A stretch of DNA of 64,000 nucleotides from positions 30,593,398 through 30,657,397 of the forward strand of contig NC_092577.1 of the NCBI RefSeq assembly GCF_037975245.1, written 5' to 3'. The notes under the pieces are model-generated. The model was not told the origin of the DNA and made no database searches. It saw nothing but the letters and a program-made list of their open reading frames with translations. This DNA comes from Apostichopus japonicus (lineage: Eukaryota > Echinodermata > Holothuroidea > Aspidochirotida > Stichopodidae). The translations under genes and the position numbers were made by a program. Shown here in pieces: positions 22,249-32,000 of this stretch (its first letter is position 1; every line of letters starts with the position of its first letter).

Positions 22249-25200
22249 GTAGGCCCAATGATATTATCATTTCTCCATAACGTTAGAGTACCTATAGGCT
22301 AAGTTAGGCTTAAAACTAGTTAGTCATTCGCTTGAAGTAAGTCACAGTCGTGAAGGCTGTTGGACTAAGTTAGGCTACCATATTATCATATTCAATGTGT
22401 GTCTCACATACTCATAGAGGGTAGCTTACCACAGGTTTCAATGTAAATGATTTGTTCAAGATTTGCTTAGTCATTGTTGACATTGACTGTAATTTAAAAG
22501 AACAATGAGGCAGATCTGATAAATGTTGAAAAGGTGTGTTACCTAGTACTAGGTAAGACTCACCTGGTTGACCTCCAAGGACAGTCATCTACAGTTTGAT
22601 GGGCTTTACCATTGTCTTAAATTGTGATTTTATTTTATATAGATGTTATAATAACATGTGTGTCTAGCGTAAGTGTTTGACTAACTATGATTGAATAAAT
22701 TATTCCCCAGATAGAGTATTACAATTATCTTATCCGAAGAAAAGAGAACAAACATATGTGGCCTGGGGAGGGGTCTAAGCTATTCAAGGATTTCCCGTAG
22801 GAATTATTTTGAACAATACCCTACCTACATGGTGATGGTATATTCAAGTTAAAAAGCAGTCTTGAAAAATCAGAACTTTGAAAACATTGTTATGATTGAT
22901 ACTTTGTTTCTCTGTGCTCAAACTGAAATGAAATTGCCATTGAGAACCATAAAGAACAGAGGACATGTCTGTGGATATCCAGACATATTAGCTCAGTGGT
23001 TAACGCCGGTGCCTTCCAATCATAAGGTCCTCAGTTCGAGTCACTCCAAGATTAATGTATGTTGTCCAGTTGCAGAGTTGTTGACAATTGACAATTCATA
23101 ATCGTGGACGATCTTAATACATACATATGGTAATCCTAGCCCTGCAATAGGATTGATCTAGATTCACGATGAAGGTAAACTCCTGACATAACTTCTTGTC
23201 AATCAGTCATATGTGCATGTTAGTTATGACTTGAACTGTCTAGGCTGAATTTATGTCTACTTTATATTGCCATTTTGGATTTGCTTCCCAGCCGAAGAAA
23301 AAGACGGAAGTTTTGCCAGCCGGTTGGAACGAGTCCGATGAAAGCTACATCTTGAGGTACGAGCCGTCAGATTCCGAGGAATTACATCGTCTGAAAGTAT
23401 TGCGGATTGAGGACACTCTTCTTGTTCATGTCTTGGTAAGACCTGACGACACGGATGAGTTTGAATAATGGTATACAATAAAGTTAGGATGCTAAGAATG
23501 ATTTAATTTGAATAGATATTAAGGGTGATGTTGACCTAGAGCTGTTTCGTTGGATTTGCGGTGTAGTTTTGTACTTCATATACCAATGAAATGAAAAAGA
23601 GTTTATAACTATTTAACAGCAGCAAAATTTCCCTAAGCAAATAAACATTTCAGTAACATTAGGCTATACCTTAGCAAAACTACCGTAATGGTTAATGGCA
23701 ATGGCTTCAGTACAAATTACTGTATGCAAAAGTAAACAATGCTAGGTTTTACTCTACTGTGAAAGGTTGAAAAGTCTACATTATGTTTTGATGTTTGGGT
23801 TAAAGAGCAAATCGATTTTCAAGATAAATACATTCATTGTGTCATTAACACTGTTGTATTGTAATGTGATTAAATAATGAGTACATAATCATCTCGATCA
23901 TGAATATTCATAAAGTGTGACATCTGACCTCGGTAGTGGCGTGTGCAAAGTATACATGTGTTGTTTTCACGTGAAGAAATGCAGTATTAAAGTATGTACA
24001 GACAAGTCTATTGATGTGTATAACCATAGGCGTAGGAGCCCAATTTGATTTGGGGGGGGCTGTAAAGACTTGCCCGAAAAATATATCCAAAATTTTTCGC
24101 GCTTTCAACATGTTAATGTACATATCATATAGGTACAGTATGCATTGGTTATTACATCGGATGCCAATTACATACAATCATTTGCCGTGTTATTACCCTT
24201 CCATATTAGTTATAATTATTGGGGAAGTCGTTACAATAATAATGATAATATCAGCTTCACCATTGAAAAACACATTGCAAATTATTTTTCTTTCAGTAGG
24301 TGCCCGATACATTTTGAATCATTTTTTTTCTGTTCTTTCATTTCTGTCATCTTCCAGAGAGAACGGGATAATAAAGTATTGGATCTCTCCATCAGAACAG
24401 CTGACTTCATCAATTCTGATCATCTTGAGGACTTTGAAAGGTTTGATATGATCTAAGTACTAGTTCTATTGAAAATATGATATGATCTAAACTTGTACTA
24501 GTTCTATTGAAAATATGATATGATCTAAATACTACTTCTAATGAAATATGATGTCAAAGAGAGGAAGAAACTGTTAGTAACTGCATTTCTACTGCAAAAA
24601 GTATGTGTGTGTAAAAATTTAAAAAGTTAGACTCCAGTTGGGGACCAATATGACAGCGCCCTCTGCAGAAATGCTGAAGATTCCATTAGCCTTACTCAAT
24701 TTGTATCGGAAGAAAATTATGTTATTGATATATTAAAACTTTATCGAAGATCACAGCAAAGACAGTCTGCTTGTCAGTTCTCTGTTTATTCAAACTTTAA
24801 AGATAAATAATGTTAAAAAGGCAGAGAACTATGTTGCAGTTTATCCTAGATTTTGATCTCAGCTAACTTTGCTGTGATTCTCCGGTCTTTACAGGTGTTT
24901 CATAAACTCGGAAGGGTTGCGTAAACTAGTCTGTGACCAGTTGTTCCGAGGACTACAGGATGCTGCAGATTCTAGACCATCGACGACGACGGTGACCCAG
25001 TCCACAGAGATGAGAGAGAGGCAGGAGAGGAGAGATGAAGATGACCCCCTCAGAGTACCCACAACCAGACCCCCATACAGAGCTGATCCAGATTGGTAAA
25101 ATGATCAAATAAAAAAAAATAAAAAAATAAAAAAATGTGCAATATAAATAAAATAATAATATATATAATATAATAAATACCATATATTAAAGTGCTGTTA

Positions 25201-28133
25201 TCATGAAATAAGACATGCTTAAGAGCACTGTACAAAAGAACCAATACCAGGAATATAAAATTACCAAACTTAAGAAAACCTAAAAGTAATAACAACAGCA
25301 GTAAAAGTAAAACATGCTCAAGAGCACTGTACAAAAGAACCAAATCCTGGAATATAAAATTACCAAACTTAAGAAACCTAAAAGTAATAACAACATCAAT
25401 AGAAGTAAAAAAAATGGTATAAGACAGGGATATAAACCACAATAAAGAACATAAAAATATAAATATATATAAAAATGGGCACAGAAATGTGAATAAAACA
25501 ACGAATAAGATTAATGCACATACAATATAGGCCTATCATCAAATAGAATGAAACAAGTTTTTAAAAGCTACTCTGATGTTAGCTTGTTGTGTCTGCCATA
25601 CAAGAGAACAAAGTGCAGTTAAAGGTTAGGAAATTACTGTTAAAAAATTATTAATTACTTTTCGAAGCAAATATGAACTGTTACAGCACAAAGCGATCAC
25701 ATCTTCATAACAGATGCATCTACTCCAGTCTAATGAGAAATGGTGTATCGATGTATATGTGAATTGGTGAAAAGGGTTTAATTGCCATCAACTGTTTACT
25801 GGCTAATTGATAAAAAAAAAATGAAAAAACCTTGTATGTTTTGTTTTAAATTGCTATTATAAACTGTAATATTTCTTTCTCATACTTCAATTATAGGGAA
25901 CATGGTACTTCTCAAGCCCTTGAGGGTTTATTGTTCTACTTCCTTCACATCATGTCTCTTTTATCACTTTCTTCTTACCCTCTGATTATTGTAAATATTA
26001 AATGCAAGATGTTAGCAACAAATCAATGAAACAAAACCCAGCTACTACAGTGGTTAAGGCAGTGGACTTGTGATCTAAGGATTACAGGTTGAGCCCTGGC
26101 CAGATCATTGCGTTGTGTCCTTGGGCAAGGCACTTTATCTCCATAGCCTCTCTTCACCCAGGTGTATAAATGGGGACTTCAATGCGAGGTTTGTGGTTGC
26201 ACCCTATGGGAAGTCCCCCAGGGGACAGGTGGCTGTGGTGCACTGTGGTGCCCCAGGAGAGATTGTTTGAATTGTGCACACTTTGGTGTGTAGGTGTGAC
26301 AAGTTACCAATGACCAGTGTTAAGCACAGCGCGACAAGACTTTATTGTAAGTTGCGCTATATAAGAACTGTTAATTATTATTATTATTAAATAATGATCT
26401 GGTCTTTGTGACAGGCGTGGAAGGGTTGATCCGTTCAGTGTCGGTAGAGGTGATTTGGATCCTTTCAGTGGCGCTTCACCAGGTATGCTGATGGATCCAA
26501 TGAGAGGGGGATTTCCAGGTGCCAGAATGGATCCAACTGGAGGGTTTGGAATGCCTGGACGGTTACCACGGTAATGAAATTTAAACAGCATTGTATTATA
26601 TCATTGTGCATGAATAATTAGGGACATATCTTTTTTTAAGGCTTTAGATTAACCGTTCATCTTTATAGTTTGAATGGTTCATTTGTCGGAGGATATAGAA
26701 TACCCTGGCAGGTTACCATGGTAATGAATAGTGACAGCATTGCTCATGAATATTTAAAGAATTATACCGCAACCTTACTTAAAACAAGCTATAGAGAAGT
26801 CGGTTATCTTTATACTTGCAATGGTTGGTTTGCTGGAGTTTAATAAAAAGGCAATATGACGACTCATTGCAATAACATAAGTCATGAATAGCTACAGCAA
26901 CATTCGGAATATTAAATATTTAATGACCGATATGAATAATTCAAAACTAATAATACAGTAAAGGGTTAAGATGAAGTACGTCATCTTTAAATTTGCCTTT
27001 TGCGTTGCATCTTGAATTAATGATGATAAAAAAGTTTGACTGAGTGAATAATCCTTTGGAAGCATTCCAAGCTGTTTAGAATTAAAATTATTCTGATCAG
27101 TGTTCATTGTCAAGAAGAGTTTCAGAGTTTGTCTTATCTGTTGCGCAATTGCAATGTCATCTCGAGTAGTAGTCGGTAAGCTTTGGTAAAGGCGTTAGAA
27201 ATTGCCAAATTACCAAATGAGAACATTTTTACCACGAGGAAGAAATAAGACAACAAAACGCTTTTGCTGTCAAGATTGATTAGCTCTTCTAGTATCTATG
27301 ACGAGGGACCAAATGTTAAATTTCCAGTTTCCCCTCACCTCAGATAATATCTCCTGTTACTGACATTTACATGATCTGGTCAACAAACTGAAGTTGCGAA
27401 GTACACATCCTCTTTGGAAACAACTTTGTTCGCCATGGCTGCACTGCAGTGATGTCGAATGGGGGTGCCTTTGCCTACCTCAGTATTTGAGAAAGTGGTC
27501 AGATGCTGGGGTATACACTCTTGTCCGTCAGATGGGGACGTTAATTGGCGGTCCCGGGAGCAGGATTGGGAGCGCATTCACACCCCTGCCTCGTTATCCT
27601 CTGAACACTTATCGAAAAGAGAAGGCTTGATATTAAGCCGGTGTGCATCCACGATCTAACATGGATAGGGTCTCAAATAAGCTACTGTAAGGCTTCCTGA
27701 TCCATGGGTCTCTTAACTAAAACATCTTCATTTGTAAGGAAAATGAATGAACTTGGTGATATATTCAAATCAATGGCATCATTTGCTTTTAATAGATAAC
27801 CAAACCTCTTGTACTTTAAAACATTGATTCAAAACACAACCCAAATCAGACAAATGATTCTGTCCTAGTTTCAAAGCACATTTTCAGTGCTGATATGTAT
27901 CGGCAATCTCTTCCAATATTTTTCCCTCCTGTGTACCTGAGGCGATGTACTTTAATCCTGTATTCCACTCACTGATATTCTTGTTTTACAGGGGAGCTGT
28001 TCCACCTGGAGCTCGGTTCGATCCCGTTGGACCCCCTAGACCGGACAGTGGTAGGAACCCTGTGCACCCTCTCTCTGGTGAACCAACCCCAGATCATATG
28101 AGACCACCTGGTTACGATGATATGTTTATGTGA
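22108..28133 (+). CDS. PSMF1: Proteasome inhibitor PI31 (PSMF1), complete six-exon coding region
   Basis: PI31 binds the 20S proteasome and is a partner of Fbxo7; it affects proteasome activity, assembly and transport. Joining 22108-22248, 23292-23435, 24358-24440, 24895-25095, 26415-26570 and 27992-28133 gives 288 residues (human about 271). Phases are 0, 0, 2, 2, 2. The N-terminal FP domain (about 1-150) shows the family pattern: a CIVAFIHWHFV helix, LPAGWN, YILRYE, INSDHL.DFER and NSEGLRKLV. A linker follows, then a P/G-rich tail with DPFSVGRGDLDPFSG, FPGARMDP and GAVPPGARFDPVGPP, closing with PPGYDDMFM. The last three residues, MFM, have Phe where the HbYX proteasome-docking motif has Tyr. 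The start is supported by an in-frame TAA at 22087-22089 with no ATG between. Confidence 0.95.
22986..23110 (+). mobile_element. tRNA-derived SINE, copy 1
   Basis: The A-box-like TTAGCTCAGTGGTTAA and B-box-like AGTTCGAGTC are spaced as in a tRNA. A shared tail through TGTTGTCCAGTTGCAGAG to ATAATCGTGGACG follows. A copy in the opposite orientation lies at 45090-45220. It lies in PSMF1 intron 1. Confidence 0.75.
23292..23435 (+). CDS. PSMF1: PSMF1 exon 2
   Basis: The acceptor TTGCTTCCCAG precedes CCGAAGAAA and the donor is GTCTTG|GTAAGA. Encodes residues 48-95 with PKKKTEVLPAGWNESDESYI and the following strands of the FP domain. Phase is 0 on both sides. Confidence 0.93.
23466..23482 (+). promoter_or_regulatory. 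In-frame stop followed by possible intronic poly(A) signal
   Basis: If exon 2 is not spliced at its donor, the frame runs ten more codons to a TAA at 23466-23468. AATAAA follows at 23477-23482. This could give a short PI31 isoform lacking half the FP domain and the whole tail, but use is unproven. Confidence 0.3.
24026..24112 (+). repeat. Dispersed repeat CATAGGCGTAGGA, copy 1
   Basis: CATAGGCGTAGGAGCCCAAT, a G8 run, GCTGTAAAGACTTGCCCGAA and CTTTCAACAT match the copy at 28450-28540 almost throughout. The family is unknown. It lies in PSMF1 intron 2. Confidence 0.75.
24358..24440 (+). CDS. PSMF1: PSMF1 exon 3
   Basis: The acceptor TCATCTTCCAG precedes AGAGAACGG. Encodes residues 96-122 and two bases of R123, including LDLSIRTADFINSDHLEDFE. 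The donor GAAAG|GTTTGA is weak against the consensus, but phase 2 and the family sequence fix it. The overlapping 103- and 146-codon open frames that start upstream are chance extensions. Confidence 0.9.
24446..24553. repeat. Three-copy tandem repeat beside the exon 3 donor
   Basis: A unit of about 32-38 bp (GATATGATCTAA, then TACTAGTTCTATTGAAAATA) is repeated three times, beginning only 5 bases after the exon 3 donor GT. Confidence 0.8.
24895..25095 (+). CDS. PSMF1: PSMF1 exon 4
   Basis: The acceptor TCTTTACAG completes codon 123. Encodes residues 124-189 and two bases of W190: the end of the FP domain (CFINSEGLRKLVCDQLFRGL) and a charged E/R/D linker leading to DDPLRVP. The donor is GATTG|GTAAAA, phase 2. 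Confidence 0.93.
25205..25410. repeat. Two-copy tandem repeat of about 100 bp
   Basis: AAGAGCACTGTACAAAAGAA, then GGAATATAAAATTACCAAAC and CCTAAAAGTAATAACAACA recur with few changes. The hydrophobic minus-strand open frames here (25050-25501) are products of this AT-rich repeat. Confidence 0.88.
26039..26390 (+). mobile_element. tRNA-derived SINE with conserved central tract
   Basis: The tRNA-like head ACTACAGTGGTTAAGGCAGT and B-box-like CAGGTTGAGCCC are followed by TTGTGTCCTTGGGCAAGGCA. This tract is widespread in animal SINEs, and I recall it from MetaSINE-type elements. The 3' end is GCGCTATATAAGAACTG with ATT repeats. It lies in PSMF1 intron 4, about 25 bp before exon 5. Confidence 0.85.
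26415..26570 (+). CDS. PSMF1: PSMF1 exon 5
   Basis: The acceptor TTGTGACAG completes W190. Encodes residues 191-241 and two bases of R242, with RVDPFSVGRGDLDPFSG, MLMDPMRGGFPGARMDP and GFGMPGRLPR, typical of the PI31 tail. The donor is CCACG|GTAATG, phase 2. Confidence 0.93.
26548..26920 (+). repeat. Decaying 150-bp tandem repeat that includes the exon 5 donor
   Basis: GGTTACCACGGTAATGAA at the exon end (26561-26578) recurs as GGTTACCATGGTAATGAA exactly 150 bp later (26711-26728), with CCTGG upstream and ACAGCATTG downstream in both. A third, weaker copy is visible near 26800-26905 (TCATGAATAGCTACAGCAAC). The second copy keeps a usable-looking GTAATG donor. Confidence 0.75.
27380..27665. other. 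GC-richer block in PSMF1 intron 5
   Basis: More GC than its surroundings, with GTTAATTGGCGGTCCCGGGA and overlapping open frames on both strands. No family match or flanking splice sites that fit the gene are seen. It may be a fragment of a repeat. Confidence 0.3.
27992..28133 (+). CDS. PSMF1: PSMF1 exon 6
   Basis: The acceptor TTGTTTTACAG completes R242. Encodes residues 243-288 (GAVPPGARFDPVGPP through PPGYDDMFM) and TGA at 28131-28133. Confidence 0.94.
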
Positions 28134-28449
28134 TGTCAGTGTGACTACACTGCCATGGGAGACGAGGGAATGGCCATCAATTGTGACATTTCCTACATAA
28201 TTGTGTGTGTGCTGGCATGTTACACAGAGCAATGTATTTATGTGACAATATCCAAGAACATTTATAGACTGATAACTGACACCCTATATTCATGATATCC
28301 TCTTTGGTGTATTATGGTTAAACAAAGGCTCCGTGTCAAGAGTAGGATGCTCAAGGGGGCTGCATTAGGACGCACTAAGTTGCGCTCAGCGGGATCACAC
28401 GATAAGGCGATGCTGGTCTGCTGATATTGATTCAGCCTTGCTGCAAGCA

Positions 28450-28540
28450 TAGGCGTAGGAATCTAATTTGATTTGGGGGGGCTGTAACGACTTATCCCGA
28501 AAATATAACCAACATTTTTCTTTTTCAACATTTTTTTTTT
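28450..28540 (+). repeat. Dispersed repeat CATAGGCGTAGGA, copy 2
   Basis: Matches 24026-24112 (CATAGGCGTAGGA, TTTGATTTGGGGGGGCTGTA, CGAAAATATAACCAACATTT). It lies in the probable PSMF1 3' UTR. Confidence 0.75.
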
Positions 28541-29021
28541 TACTACAGAAACAGTTGAAGAATGTTAATGCGACAGTATTAGCGCAATTCATCGTTTTGT
28601 TAGTTTCACTGTTGAAATATAATTAACAAGTGTGAAAGTCTTCAGGTGGGCAGGACCAGTTCCTGAATTTTTGACAACTCTGTCCTTCATGAAGCCCCAG
28701 TTGACTTAAATTTGATGACTCGATAGCAAATGTGAGAGAATTGACGAGTTTTGACGATAAATCAGTTCACCATGATGAATTTTATACTCATGGTCTATTT
28801 CTAATGGTTCCTTTTCAAGTTTGAGAAGAGTCCTTGAACTATTCTCCTCTTCTTTAATGAGGAGGGTGGGGGTGGTCTGGGTGGGTGAGGGATGGCATAC
28901 AGAGTGGTCCTCTGGTGAACTGACCCCATTCCTAACGAAGACACTATCTTCAAAGTGCTTCTTTTCTTTCAGTATATATTACAATTTATTTTCAATCTAT
29001 CTGTAAATGGTAATTTGTTGA

Positions 29022-29027
29022 AATAAA
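29022..29027 (+). terminator. Candidate PSMF1 polyadenylation signal
   Basis: AATAAA about 890 bases after the stop codon, with T/G-rich sequence downstream. It is the first good candidate in the 3' region. Confidence 0.45.
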
Positions 29028-29045
29028 TTTTGCTTTGCTCAGAAA

Positions 29046-32000
29046 AGTTTCTATTATTTTGGCATCTCTTTACCAACACTGTTGTGAGTAGGATCGAGGG
29101 GGGGGGGGGGGGGGGTTAGTGTGCCTTCAAACTTGTAGTACTCAAGTCCGTACTTGGCTCTGTACTCATACTCGTTGAACCTGTACTCCGGACATTGTAC
29201 TCACAATACAAGTCAGGGGGTTGGGGTGAAGGTGGTAATCATGGTGTCCCACACCCCGTGTCAACTGATTGTCCTAACCAAAATTTAAAATAAACCATCA
29301 TTTGTCCACAAAAAAAACACACACAGAGAAAACAGTACAAATGGATGAACTGACTTTCATTTATTTTTTTGGTGACATTTTGCAAAGAAATGTATTTTTT
29401 TTTCTCTAGTAACATTTAAAATTGTTAACATACAGTAGAGGTCAAGTTAGAGTGTGAGAGAGAGAGAGAGAGAGAGGGTGTTCGAGCCTTCAAATAAGAT
29501 GAAAATCTGGAGATTTTAGACCTCTTCATTTTAAATCTTCATAACTTAATAATATTAATTCAACATTTTTATATCTATCTGGTTAGTAAATACTTCTACT
29601 CAGATAATCTACACAAGCTGTTCAAGCTTGTATTGTTAAAAAAAAAGAAAAAAAAAGTCATTTTGTCACATTTTGAAAATTATTATCAATGATTATTGAA
29701 TATTAGTTTTTTTTATTTTTATAAATTTCTTCCAATTCAATTCTTCAATATAATTCAAACAAAATAAAGACAATGAGAGAGAGAGGGGGAGAAAATGAAG
29801 AGCTTCCACATTTAAAGTCAAATTCAAGGAAAGGAAGTGAAAGAAAAAATGTTTGTTATAGAAGGCAGATACCGAATGGTGCAACGATTACAGATTACAG
29901 GAATTAAGAAAAAAAATCCCTTTCCGAGAAAAAAAAGGCTAGGAATCAAGGTAAATAAGCCTCCACTATAAAATCCCAACCTCTTATAATTCCCCCCCCC
30001 CCCAATTTTCTGTAAAAAAAGTATCGGCATGCCTGGAGACAGATTTACACGTGAAATGTTGGGTTAAGTGTGGCAAATGATTAAAAAACACAGTTTTAAG
30101 TCAAACTTTTAAATACGCAATCGGTGTGCTTGTATTTCGAAAATCAAAGCAAGAGAAAGTTGATGACCTGTTTAGTACAGTCTGACTGCGTCCTATTTCA
30201 GCACAGATTTGTTTGAACATCCTATATAATCAATCACCTATTTTCGTTGACTTTTTTGGTGTAAAAAAATTGAAAGGATGTCATCTATTTTCAAATGTTG
30301 ACATTCTGCCAAAATATACCTGACACAGTTTGACATAAATGACCACTGGTTTCGTATCCTACAAAGAAGCTTTAATTAGCAGATAATGCAGTCATGTAAT
30401 GAACATTAAGCATTTAAATTTTACATTGAGGTAACAAGTAGCCAATCATCAGCTCATAAATAAAAACAGGTACTTGCCCAACCCCCATACTACCCCCCTC
30501 ATCACACCCCCATACTCCCCTCATCACAACCCCTCCCCCCGTCTCTCTTCCCTTCCTCCAAGACACACACAATCCTACTGTACAAGCAACCAGAATATCC
30601 TTTAAAGAGATGTTTCGTGATTGGATCAACATGTTACATTAATATTTCATGTTACTCCCTCGTCATACCAGTCTTCTAAAACTAAGGTATCATTATCAAT
30701 GCTTTTAAATAAACAGGTCCGATAGATTATGAACGACCCAATTCAATATTATTCAAAATCACAGGGCACCTGGTCCCAACCTTTCCCCAACCAGCAACCT
30801 TCCACCCCTCCCTCCATTATCCAACTCAGAAACTGTTCCACCATCTCTATCTACTTGGTGGCGATCATGGGCCAAACAATTCCCTCTCCCCCGCCAAAGA
30901 AAAAATGCACCCTGATGCTCTGGTTCAGTAATATCTGGGTTTGAGTTAATCTACTGCAGACAACTGAGAATAACTAGTCGTTCAAGTTGATCAAAGACAA
31001 ACTGTGACATACAAAATGGTTCATTGGTTTACTTTATTTCTGTTAAATTATGCAAGGTTTATTGATTAAAAGTTATTTCAAGCAGAACAACAACATATGC
31101 AATATTTATGAAACCTTCCACATAAAGTATCATATTGCATAAATCACGTCATTGCGACGGGTGGTGCCGCCTCGGGTTTCCATGACGACAGGAGGAAACT
31201 GGGTTATTTCTAAATATAAAAAAACAAAACATTTAATGTCTATATCTGTGTACATCATTCAACGTTCTTACTTTCAGAGAAAAAATTGTGGAAATAAACA
31301 TTTGATTTTGACCTCACAAGTTTTTCCAAAGACAACAACGCTTTCCACGAGTTTATTTTATTCTTCCCACTCCAAAGAAATGGTCAATGTTTCAGCCTTT
31401 CAAGTGAATACTGCTTCAAAAAACAAACCCCCCAAAAAAATCAAAATCTGTTTGACCTGCATCTTCTTAGTGCCTCGTTATCAGTTAACTAATTATTACA
31501 AATTTTCATTACAAACTTGATACACTTTTCTCATTCTTAGTTCCCGTCTCCTTAGCTACAACTGAACTTCTTCAACTAAAGCGGATATATATATATTTTT
31601 TTCTCCTGAAATTGTCTGCACCATTCCCAGTCCAATACTAAACTACAATTTTTACAACAACAGATATACCTCCTGTTCAGAACAGATTTGAAAGTCTTTC
31701 CATTTTAACTTAGACCTCGACTTCATTCCAAAGCATATTTTTCGTTTATTCACTGTAGCATAAAACCTCTTTACAACTCTTCATGGTGGTTTTAGCACTA
31801 AGCTACCTCCCCTTAAAATTTCCTTTGAACCAAAACTTTTAATGAGCTGTTAATAACCTTTGTAGAAGACCTCATCAAAAATCAGGAAATTGATGTTTGG
31901 TTTCTAGCTGCTGCTTCTGTCAACAAGTAGCTCAAGGTTATCTCCATCTTCAGGTTTAAATTTAAATTACATTCGATATAGAAATTGGTATGCAAAGATG

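Larger units (their letters stand above)
28134..29045 (+). other. PSMF1: PSMF1 3' UTR, probable
   Basis: Non-coding sequence after the stop, ending at a candidate AATAAA at 29022-29027 followed by a T-rich stretch. It contains a copy of the CATAGGCGTAGGA repeat. Confidence 0.5.

Noticed and set aside
22986-23060. tRNA gene
   Set aside because: A-box and B-box resemble a tRNA, but a shared non-tRNA tail and a second dispersed copy show it is a SINE; no proper acceptor stem was found.
24011-24456. Two overlapping plus-strand open frames
   Set aside because: One shares only its last part with PSMF1 exon 3; the rest reads through intron and repeat sequence. The other is in a different frame.
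25050-25501. Minus-strand hydrophobic open frames
   Set aside because: They are produced by the A-rich two-copy tandem repeat and the antisense of PSMF1 exon 4.
27394-27659. Extra PSMF1 exon in intron 5
   Set aside because: Exons 5 and 6 already join in phase to give the conserved tail, and the open frames here have no PI31 resemblance.
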